Of a DNA stretch of 12,345 nt, positions 1 to 5,405 are shown piece after piece. Position 1 is the stretch's first letter, and every line of letters begins with the position of its first letter. Made by a program: the position numbers and the translations under genes. The DNA is from JAXDLH01 sp034666705. Lineage in GTDB: Bacteria > Chloroflexota > UBA6077 > SHYK01. The stretch lies in assembly GCA_034666705.1 (NCBI GenBank), contig JAXDLH010000357.1, forward strand, positions 1 to 12,345, given 5' to 3'. The notes under the pieces were generated by a model, which was not told the DNA's origin, did no database searches, and saw only the letters and a list, made by a program, of their open reading frames with translations.

Positions 1-1025
1 TGCACGTACTGCTCATAGATGGCGGGGTCTTCCGCGTCGTAGGGAATCCCCGAGTAGAAGCTCGACCCCTCGCGGCCACCGGACCAGTCCTCGACCATTT
101 GGCGATGTTGGGTGTCCAGGTTGCCCAGCCGCAGCGCGAGGTAGCGGGCGGGCCCCTGCCCGGTGTTGAAGTGCTGATGGTACTCACGCTCGCGTGGGGA
201 CAGCACGCTGCCATCCTTCCAGTCGACCTTGCGCCGCTCCTCGCCCTCGAACCAGAGCAGGGAGTAGCCCTGGCCACCGAGGATGATCACGTGCGCGCCG
301 ACTCCGTGCCAGTGGGCCTGCTTGTACGTGCCCGGCGGAAACTGGCTCATGTGGGCGGCCATTTGATTGTCGGAGAGGGAGAAACCCATGCGGGCGTTGC
401 CAACGCCGCGTCCTGGGTTGTCGACGAGCTGAAAGGCACGGAGGTCAGCCACGAAGTTGGTCTGCCATTCGCGTGCGCTGGTACTGTGACCCGTATCGGC
501 AAAATAGTCATCGCGTCCGTCGTAGCGGTCGTCGAAGACGTAGCGATCGTCGAACACGAAGCCCGGGTTGCGGAACATGTTCATCACCATCGGCGCATTG
601 GTGACCGCGAACAGCCGCGCCGGTCGTTGTCCATCCAGGTTGAAGTGCTGATAGAACGCGTTGAGGGGTGGCGAGAAGAGGCTGCCGCGCTGCCACTCGA
701 CCGTCTGCTTCGGCTGACCCTCCTGCCAGAACGTCGTCGCCCCGCGGCCCTCGAGCACGTATGCCGTTGCCTCGAACAGGTGATGCAGCACCTCGGTCTG
801 CTGGCCCGGCGCGATCTCGAGGACGTAGGCGTCGTCCTGCTCCTGGCCTGCCAGGTTCACGAATGCACCCCGCTGACCGGTTCTCGCCCACGGGACGACT
901 TCGAGGGTATAGAGGTCGGCGACGTAGGACCCCTCGCTGATCGGAATGCCCTCGCCCTGTTGCCATTGCCGATACGGCGTCAACCGCCGCCCGTTGGATC
1001 TCCGTCCCGACTCCTGTTCAGTCAA
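1..1025 (-). CDS. Double-cupin (bicupin) protein, C-terminus cut by window edge
   Basis: I translated this frame by hand; it is open from a TTG at 1025 to the left edge, giving 341 codons, and has no ATG near its start. Two cupin units are visible. Unit 1 (about residues 66-142) has His81, His82 and Glu85 followed by His127 in FYQHFN. Unit 2 (about 225-302) has His238, His240 and His245 followed by His283 and His285 in YHQHFN. The shared QHFN and the similar spacing indicate an internal duplication, and both units keep likely metal-binding histidines. Bicupins include ring-cleaving dioxygenases such as gentisate dioxygenase, but also non-oxygenases, so the reaction is not fixed. The gene diverges from a Rieske oxygenase, which favours a catabolic role. 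No signal peptide is seen, so it should be cytoplasmic. The TTG is chosen for its strong ribosome binding site. The linker between cupins carries an 18-bp tandem repeat. Confidence 0.85.
   Translation of the reverse strand, partial: MTEQESGRRSNGRRLTPYRQWQQGEGIPISEGSYVADLYTLEVVPWARTGQRGAFVNLAGQEQDDAYVLEIAPGQQTEVLHHLFEATAYVLEGRGATTFWQEGQPKQTVEWQRGSLFSPPLNAFYQHFNLDGQRPARLFAVTNAPMVMNMFRNPGFVFDDRYVFDDRYDGRDDYFADTGHSTSAREWQTNFVADLRAFQLVDNPGRGVGNARMGFSLSDNQMAAHMSQFPPGTYKQAHWHGVGAHVIILGGQGYSLLWFEGEERRKVDWKDGSVLSPREREYHQHFNTGQGPARYLALRLGNLDTQHRQMVEDWSGGREGSSFYSGIPYDAEDPAIYEQYV
519..554 (-). repeat. 18-bp in-frame tandem duplication in the inter-cupin linker
   Basis: Two adjacent 18-bp units on the minus strand (554-537 and 536-519) match at 16 of 18 bases. 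They encode FDDRYV and FDDRYD, residues 158-169 of the bicupin protein. The length keeps the reading frame, and a looser echo (RDDYF) follows. This looks like a recent small duplication in an acidic linker. Confidence 0.7.
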
Positions 1026-1033
1026 ACCTTCGC

Positions 1034-1040
1034 CCTCCCT
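1034..1040 (-). promoter_or_regulatory. Ribosome binding site fixing the TTG start of the bicupin gene
   Basis: On the minus strand AGGGAGG lies 8 nt before the TTG at 1025. There is no in-frame ATG nearby, so this site is the main argument for the chosen start. Confidence 0.7.
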
Positions 1041-1121
1041 TTGTAGTTGCAGTGGTCTCCTCCGCTCGCCAGCTTCGTGCCCTGGCCGCGTCCTCGGAGA
1101 GGAACCCCGAGGCCGGGCTCC

Positions 1122-1150
1122 ATTGTGCCACTGGCACCGCTTACTGTCCA
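1122..1150 (-). promoter_or_regulatory. Candidate sigma70-type promoter for the bicupin gene
   Basis: On the minus strand TGGACA (1150-1145; five of six to TTGACA) is followed by 17 bp and CACAAT (1127-1122; four of six to TATAAT). Transcription would start near 1115, leaving a leader of about 90 nt before the TTG. The assignment rests on consensus match and spacing only. Confidence 0.4.
1125..1137. promoter_or_regulatory. Perfect 6-1-6 inverted repeat, candidate operator
   Basis: GTGCCA, a single C, then TGGCAC form a perfect inverted repeat. It overlaps the -10 and spacer of the candidate bicupin promoter and lies about 29 bp upstream of the -35 of the divergent Rieske promoter. A regulator bound here would block the former and could affect the latter. 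No regulator gene is in the window. Confidence 0.4.
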
Positions 1151-1165
1151 TAAGGGCCGGGTCAC

Positions 1166-1194
1166 TTGTGCTGGGCGACAATGCGACATAGAAT
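1166..1194 (+). promoter_or_regulatory. Candidate sigma70-type promoter for the Rieske transcript
   Basis: TTGTGC (1166-1171), a 17-bp spacer and TAGAAT (1189-1194; five of six to TATAAT). The predicted first base is at about 1201, which coincides with the ATG of a 39-codon ORF. If it is real, the Rieske gene would have a leader of about 174 nt. Confidence 0.4.
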
Positions 1195-1200
1195 CGCCCT

Positions 1201-1320
1201 ATGGACCAGCAGGACATCGCACGACGCGGCAGTACCGTGCAGCCCCGTTTCAGGCGCGTGAGGGAGTTGGCCATCCTCCGACGCAGGATGCTATGGCTGT
1301 TCCACGGCTTCAGTGGCTAG
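1201..1320 (+). CDS. Possible leaderless small protein or leader peptide, 39 aa, arginine-rich
   Basis: ATG at 1201 opens 39 codons ending in TAG at 1318-1320. About four fifths of third codon positions are G or C, as expected for coding sequence in a GC-rich genome, though background composition is also high. The peptide has nine arginines against three acidic residues. Residues 16-34 form a basic then hydrophobic stretch ending in MLWLF, suggesting a membrane- or RNA-binding helix. There is no Shine-Dalgarno sequence, but the ATG sits 7 nt after the last base of the candidate -10 box (1189-1194), the arrangement typical of leaderless transcripts. The Rieske start lies 54 nt beyond the stop, so it could be a leader peptide or a small partner protein. 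I recognise no family, and chance occurrence is possible. Confidence 0.35.
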   Translation: MDQQDIARRGSTVQPRFRRVRELAILRRRMLWLFHGFSG

Positions 1321-1374
1321 CTTGGAACGCCCAGGACTGAGCGCTGCGATGAGTACACCGAAGGGAGCACCTAT

Positions 1375-2484
1375 ATGTTGACCGCTGAAGAGAACCAACT
1401 GCTGACCCAGGTGGGCCCCGGCACCCCGGGGGGCGAGCTGCTGCGCCGCTACTGGCAGCCGGTGGGCGTGGTGCCGGAGCTGACCGCGGAACACCCCACC
1501 AAGCGCGTCCGCGTGCTCGGCGAGGACCTCGTGCTCTACATGGGCGAGGATGGCTCGTACCACCTCATCGCCGAGCAGTGCGCCCACCGTGGGGCCTCGC
1601 TCTACTACGGCTTCGTGGAAGGCTGCAACCTCCGCTGTCCGTACCATGGTTGGGTCTACGACCCGAATGGGCGCATCCTGGAGCAGCCCTTCGAGCCGGC
1701 CGAATCGATGATGAAGCACGTGGTGCACCAGGCGGCCTATCCGGTGCAGCAGATGCGCGGCTTGCTCTTCGCCTACCTCGGCCCCTTGCCCGCCCCAATC
1801 TTGCCCCGCTGGGATGTGATCGCGCGGGAGGACGGCACCCACAAGATCGAGATCCATCCCTTGTTAGAGGCGAATTGGCTCCAGGTGCAGGAGACCAACG
1901 TCGACCCCACCCACAACACCTATCTGCATTCCATGTGGAACTACAAGCTCGGGCTGCGGAAGGATTTTCAGTTCCGCCCGATCGAGCTCGACTTTGAGAT
2001 CTCCGAATGGGGCATTGTCAAGCGCCGCCACTTCGGCGGCGCTGACGGCTATCGCGAGGAAGGCCACCCCGCAATCTTTCCCAACATGCTGCGCCACTCC
2101 AGCGGGCATGGCCCAATCGACCTGTTCTGGCGGGTGCCCACCGATGACACGCATACCCTGACCTACTGGCTCGGCTTCAATCCCTCGCCCGATGGCAGTA
2201 TCCAAGCCGTCGAGGTGCCGCCGGTCGAGTACATCGAGCTCAAAGATGCTGACGGCGCCTTCCACATGCACAGCTTCCCGAGCCAGGATTCGATGGCGTG
2301 GGAGACCCAGGGCCCCATCCGCGACCGCAGCCTGGAGCATCTCGGGGTTGGCGATAAGGGCGTGGTGATGCTCCGCCAGTTGCTCAAGCAGCAGATCGAC
2401 CTGGTCCGTGAGGGGGGCGACCCGATGGGCATCATCCGCGACCCCGCGCAGGATCGGCTGATCTCCTTCTCCGCCTCGAAGTAG
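1375..2484 (+). CDS. Rieske [2Fe-2S] aromatic ring-hydroxylating oxygenase, phthalate dioxygenase type
   Basis: The 369-aa protein is the oxygenase (alpha) component of a Rieske non-haem iron system, which hydroxylates or demethylates aromatic compounds using O2 and electrons from a reductase. The N-terminal Rieske domain (about 25-135) has the cluster ligands Cys69-x-His71 and Cys88-x2-His91 with 16 residues between. The catalytic domain has Asp177 (the electron-bridging position), His180 and His185 as iron ligands; Asp305 in SQDSMAWE is the likely carboxylate ligand by comparison with the family. The later GPIRDRSLEHLG stretch is typical of the phthalate-dioxygenase branch. Length fits this single-subunit group, and no reductase or ferredoxin gene is nearby. 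AAGGGAG (1361-1367) lies 7 nt before the ATG. It diverges from the bicupin gene and converges on the class II aldolase gene. The substrate cannot be read from sequence. Confidence 0.93.
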   Translation: MLTAEENQLLTQVGPGTPGGELLRRYWQPVGVVPELTAEHPTKRVRVLGEDLVLYMGEDGSYHLIAEQCAHRGASLYYGFVEGCNLRCPYHGWVYDPNGRILEQPFEPAESMMKHVVHQAAYPVQQMRGLLFAYLGPLPAPILPRWDVIAREDGTHKIEIHPLLEANWLQVQETNVDPTHNTYLHSMWNYKLGLRKDFQFRPIELDFEISEWGIVKRRHFGGADGYREEGHPAIFPNMLRHSSGHGPIDLFWRVPTDDTHTLTYWLGFNPSPDGSIQAVEVPPVEYIELKDADGAFHMHSFPSQDSMAWETQGPIRDRSLEHLGVGDKGVVMLRQLLKQQIDLVREGGDPMGIIRDPAQDRLISFSASK

Positions 2485-2526
2485 CCTGGCTGCCCAGTTT
2501 TCTCATCTGGTCGGCGGGCGGCCGGG

Positions 2527-3321
2527 CTACCCTTCCTCGTCGAGCTCCCAACTGGGTAGTCCAACGGTCTCCTGCAGGTGGCCGATGTGGGCGACCATGA
2601 ATCCGCGGTCCTCAGGCGAGACCGCCTGCGCGCCGCGATGCGATGGCGGCCGAGGACGGTCGGGGTTGCTGGCGTCGTAGCGCTCGTAGTCGGCCCCGGC
2701 AATATCCGGCGCCTGCAGCCCGGCGGCGGCGATGGACCAGGTGATCTTGGCAAGATGCTCGAGGCGCAGGGCGACGCCGAGCGCTTCCTGGACGGTGCGC
2801 CCGGTCGTGACCACCCCGTGCGCCTGGAGGAGGACCACGTTCCGCTCCCCCATGACGTCGATCATCTCCATGGCCATCCCCTTGTCGGTCACGGTGGCGG
2901 CACGTGGATAGACGGGCACACCGGCCATGGCGAGGCGCGTGGCCTGGGGATCGTAGCCGCCGACGATCGGTCGAAACTGGAGCCCGGTGACGCCGCACAA
3001 GAGCGTGAAATACGGGTGAGCGTGCACGACGGCCCCGACCTCCGGAAACGTCCGGTAGATCTCGCCGTGGAGCGGGGTCTCCCCCGGTGCGGCGTGACGT
3101 TTGCCGAGCGCCGGCCCCTCGCCATCGAAATCGACGCGCCGCACGTGGTGGAGATCTGTATAGCGCAATCCACCCTCGCTCCCACCGCCCCGGCAGCGGA
3201 GGTACATCTCGTCGGTTCCAGGAATGCGCGCACTGACGTGGCCGGTGGACCCGAGGTCCACGCCAACCACGCGGCACGCGATCGCCACTCGCCTGCGGAG
3301 CTCATCTGTCGACTCAGTCAT
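2527..3321 (-). CDS. Class II aldolase/adducin family protein
   Basis: The 264-aa protein belongs to the zinc-dependent class II aldolase/adducin family (fuculose-1-phosphate aldolase, ribulose-5-phosphate 4-epimerase, and some aromatic-acid decarboxylases). Zinc ligands are His100 and His102 in HAHPYFT and His168 in QAHGVV; Glu81 in GETPLHGEIY is the likely catalytic acid, so the active site looks intact. The open frame extends 78 codons further upstream to 3555, but the ATG at 3321 is chosen because a strong purine-rich ribosome binding site precedes it and because the family's N-terminus begins here (ELRRRVAIACRVVG). It ends 42 bp from the convergent Rieske stop. Members next to Rieske oxygenases can act as dihydroxyphthalate-type decarboxylases, so either aldol cleavage or decarboxylation is possible. 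Residues about 205-264 form a tail past the core fold. Confidence 0.92.
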   Translation of the reverse strand: MTESTDELRRRVAIACRVVGVDLGSTGHVSARIPGTDEMYLRCRGGGSEGGLRYTDLHHVRRVDFDGEGPALGKRHAAPGETPLHGEIYRTFPEVGAVVHAHPYFTLLCGVTGLQFRPIVGGYDPQATRLAMAGVPVYPRAATVTDKGMAMEMIDVMGERNVVLLQAHGVVTTGRTVQEALGVALRLEHLAKITWSIAAAGLQAPDIAGADYERYDASNPDRPRPPSHRGAQAVSPEDRGFMVAHIGHLQETVGLPSWELDEEG

Positions 3322-3327
3322 CCCTGT

Positions 3328-3339
3328 CTCCCCTCCCTC
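3328..3339 (-). promoter_or_regulatory. Ribosome binding site fixing the aldolase start
   Basis: On the minus strand GAGGGAGGGGAG ends 6 nt before the ATG at 3321. It separates the true start from a longer in-frame extension that reaches 3555 and has no family resemblance. Confidence 0.75.
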
Positions 3340-3404
3340 ATAATGCTCATGGCTGCCGTGCATTGGGTGCGCCAACCGTATCATGCAGTCGCCGCCCACG
3401 CCAT

Positions 3405-3419
3405 ACCTGGCATGCAGGT
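3405..3419. promoter_or_regulatory. 5-5-5 inverted repeat upstream of the aldolase gene
   Basis: ACCTG and CAGGT flank GCATG symmetrically. The site lies about 84-98 bp upstream of the aldolase ATG, a usual place for a regulator site. Five-base arms can arise by chance. Confidence 0.25.
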
Positions 3420-3536
3420 CCTCCAAGGGCCGGTCTCGATGCGCGACTCGGCCCCGATCGCGTGTCAGCGGATGACGCGGCGGCCGGTCAATCGTTCGCC
3501 GCTGGGCAGAGGATGACCGCGCGGCATTGCGGTTGA

Positions 3537-3565
3537 TTGACACGCCGCGCCGCAATAGGTAGGCT
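3537..3565 (+). promoter_or_regulatory. Sigma70-type promoter of the protease/MBL/RidA operon
   Basis: A perfect TTGACA (3537-3542), exactly 17 bp, then TAGGCT (3560-3565), which keeps the three most important -10 bases (T, A and final T). The start of transcription would be near 3572, with a leader of about 118 nt. The promoter occupies the first codons of the longest S8 open frame, which supports placing the protein start downstream at 3690. Confidence 0.55.
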
Positions 3566-3573
3566 CCAGATTG

Positions 3574-3594
3574 CTACCGACGTACGTCGAGTAG
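3574..3594. promoter_or_regulatory. Palindrome at the predicted transcription start, candidate operator
   Basis: CGACGTACGTCG (3578-3589) is a perfect 12-bp palindrome. CTAC (3574-3577) and GTAG (3591-3594) extend the symmetry to ten bases per arm with a one-base bulge at 3590. It covers roughly positions +3 to +23 of the predicted transcript. A repressor bound here would block RNA polymerase; as RNA it could form a hairpin. No regulator gene is adjacent. Confidence 0.45.
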
Positions 3595-3689
3595 CACGAT
3601 CTGCTTGCCAGAGATGGCCTGATCGCAGTATGTACTTGTCGCACGAGCGCGGCCTGTCCGCTGCGCCTGCCAATAGTTGGGGGGTCACC

Positions 3690-5387
3690 ATGCCCATCGT
3701 AACCGGGGCGTCGCGCATTCTCGTCAAGACCCGCGCGGGTGTGCCAGCGCACCGGCTTGCCGCCGGTGCCGGGCGCATCGGATTCGAGGCTGAGCCGCTC
3801 TTCACCAGCATTGGCGACGAGCGCCAGGGCCTCGCGCCGTCGGCTGCCTGGCACGTGCTCACCCCGAGTCTCAGCATGAGCAGCCAGAAGGCGTGGGACC
3901 TCTGTCACAACTTAATGTCTGGTGGGCTCGCATTAGATGACGTGCCGGCTCCCGAGTTCGCGGAGCCTGACCTGCAGCAGCAGTGGGTGTTCGATCAAGC
4001 TCCCGCCGCGGCGCTGGCGATGGCGGGTACCTGCATGCCGAAGCCGCAGAATGGCAGCTTCCCCACCAATCCCAACCCGTACTGGCACCGCGACGCGGCG
4101 CACGGTCAATTCGATCTTGCGCTCACGGCCATCGGCGATCCGGGCACCAATCGCGTCCGCGTGGCGCACCTCGACACCGGGTACGATCCCAATCACCAGG
4201 CGCTTCCAGCGCACTTGAACGTCGCTCTGGCGCGCAACTTCGTCGACGTCGACCATCCGAATGAGGCGTACGACTACACCGACGGCGCCGTGATCCACAG
4301 TCGCGGCCATGGAACCGGCACGATCAGCGTGCTCGCCGGCCGCGCGTTCCTGAACCAACCCGCGATCGGGGCCGCTCCATTCGCGGAGGTCGTGCCGATC
4401 CGCATTGCCGATAGCGTCGTGCTGCTCTTCAACACCAGCGCCATTGCCCGCGCGTTTGATTATGTCCACAGTCTCTGCGCCGACCCGGCTACCCGGGTCC
4501 ACGTCATCACGATGAGCATGGGCGGGGTAGCCTCCCGGGCGTGGGCCGACGCGGTGAATGCCCTGTATGAAGCCGGCGTCTTTGTGGTGACGGCTGCGGG
4601 GAACAATTTCGCCAACCTGCCGACCCATCAGACCGTGTTCCCCGCGCGCTTCGGCCGCGTGGTGGCGGCCTGTGGCGTGATGGCGAACGAGGCGCCGTAC
4701 GCTGACCTCGGTTTCGGACTCATGGCCGGGGACTACGGCCCGCCGAAGAAGATGCGCACGGCGATCTCGGGGTACACGCCAAACATTCCCTGGGCGCAGT
4801 TCGGCTGTCCGGGGGTCGTCAACTTCGACGGCGCCGGTACCTCGTGTGCCACCCCGCAGGTGGCTGCGGCTGCGGCGATCTGGATTCAGCGCCACCAAGC
4901 CCAATTGGACCAGTACGCCGAACCGTGGATGCGGGTCGAGGCGGTGCGCAAGGCGCTGTTCGACAGCGCGCGGGGTGGCGACGTCGATCGCATCGGCCGC
5001 GGTGAACTGCGCGTCGCGGACGCGCTCAACCTTGCTCCCGCAGACGGAGCCACCCTCAGCAAAGAGCCCCCGGACTCCGCGGTATTTCCGATCCTGCGGC
5101 TCTTCTTCGGCCAGAGCCTCGCCGCGCCAGATGCACGGCAGCGAATGCTCGAGCTCGAGGCCCTTCAGCTCTCACAACGCGCCGAGATAGAGGCGCTGCT
5201 TCCTGATCCATCGGCCGACCCCGCGCAGTTCGACCCGGGGAAGCTCCGAGAAATAGGTGATGCGCTCGCCAGCCAGTCCGACGCATCGGACGCGCTGCGC
5301 AACGCTCTGCATGCGTCCGGTCGACGAGTCCACGTGGTTGCGCTACCCGTGTCCGTGGGTGATCCGGTACTGGCGGACCACCTCTAA
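3690..5387 (+). CDS. Subtilisin-family (S8) serine protease, cytoplasmic type
   Basis: The 565-aa protein has a complete subtilase active site: Asp162 in VAHLDTG, His207 in SRGHGTG, oxyanion Asn305 in AAGNN and Ser385 in GTSCATP. The catalytic domain spans about 140-445. Residues 1-110 precede it and may act as an inhibitory prosegment (RILVKT and WHVLTP are strand-like). A tail of about 100 residues (470-565) is mostly helical and unassigned. There is no hydrophobic signal peptide, unlike most secreted subtilases, so it should work inside the cell. I chose the ATG at 3690, after a G-rich stretch (3679-3684), because the open frame's earlier part overlaps the promoter; an ATG at 3630 is an alternative. 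It heads a four-gene operon, and the next gene lies in the same frame after a single TAA. Intact catalysis is seen; the substrate is unknown. Confidence 0.92.
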   Translation: MPIVTGASRILVKTRAGVPAHRLAAGAGRIGFEAEPLFTSIGDERQGLAPSAAWHVLTPSLSMSSQKAWDLCHNLMSGGLALDDVPAPEFAEPDLQQQWVFDQAPAAALAMAGTCMPKPQNGSFPTNPNPYWHRDAAHGQFDLALTAIGDPGTNRVRVAHLDTGYDPNHQALPAHLNVALARNFVDVDHPNEAYDYTDGAVIHSRGHGTGTISVLAGRAFLNQPAIGAAPFAEVVPIRIADSVVLLFNTSAIARAFDYVHSLCADPATRVHVITMSMGGVASRAWADAVNALYEAGVFVVTAAGNNFANLPTHQTVFPARFGRVVAACGVMANEAPYADLGFGLMAGDYGPPKKMRTAISGYTPNIPWAQFGCPGVVNFDGAGTSCATPQVAAAAAIWIQRHQAQLDQYAEPWMRVEAVRKALFDSARGGDVDRIGRGELRVADALNLAPADGATLSKEPPDSAVFPILRLFFGQSLAAPDARQRMLELEALQLSQRAEIEALLPDPSADPAQFDPGKLREIGDALASQSDASDALRNALHASGRRVHVVALPVSVGDPVLADHL

Positions 5388-5405
5388 CACGCGATCAACC
5401 CGCCA

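Larger units (their letters stand above)
1026..1374. other. Divergent intergenic region between bicupin and Rieske genes
   Basis: This 349-bp region separates two divergent genes. It holds a candidate minus promoter (1122-1150), a candidate plus promoter (1166-1194), a perfect inverted repeat (1125-1137) inside the minus promoter, and a possible 39-codon small ORF (1201-1320). The other open frames crossing it have no ribosome binding site and run into the antisense of the bicupin gene, so they are not called. Confidence 0.7.
3322..3689. other. Divergent intergenic region between aldolase and S8 protease genes
   Basis: The 368 bp hold the promoter and palindrome for the protease operon (3537-3594), an isolated 5-5-5 inverted repeat (3405-3419) upstream of the aldolase, and the aldolase ribosome binding site. 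For the aldolase, only a weak promoter (TTGGCG at 3375-3370, 17 bp, CCATGA at 3352-3347) can be drawn. No RNA gene or extra coding region is evident. Confidence 0.6.

Noticed and set aside
99..1046. 315-codon open frame on the plus strand
   Set aside because: It is antisense to the bicupin gene, has no family motif or ribosome binding site, and arises from the high GC content.
1349..1381. 10-codon ORF overlapping the Rieske start codon
   Set aside because: It has no ribosome binding site and is short enough to be chance; the AAGGGAG inside it serves the Rieske ATG.
2485..2526. Possible bidirectional terminator between Rieske and aldolase genes
   Set aside because: Only a 4-bp stem (CTGG/CCAG, 2486-2497) precedes a TTTT; too weak to call.
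3347..3375. TTGGCG-17-CCATGA as aldolase promoter
   Set aside because: The -10 box matches only three of six bases; position is sensible but the evidence is thin, so it is only mentioned in the region entry.
2578..3516. 312-codon open frame on the plus strand
   Set aside because: It is antisense to the aldolase gene, whose zinc and catalytic motifs are intact.
3322..3555. N-terminal extension of the aldolase by 78 codons
   Set aside because: No family similarity is visible in the extra part, and the strong ribosome binding site lies at the downstream ATG 3321.
3537..3689. N-terminal extension of the S8 protease by 51 codons
   Set aside because: The extension overlaps a TTGACA promoter and a palindrome and is low in hydrophobic residues, so it is not a signal peptide either.
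3933..4904. 323-codon open frame on the minus strand
   Set aside because: It is antisense to the catalytic core of the S8 protease and has no recognisable domain.
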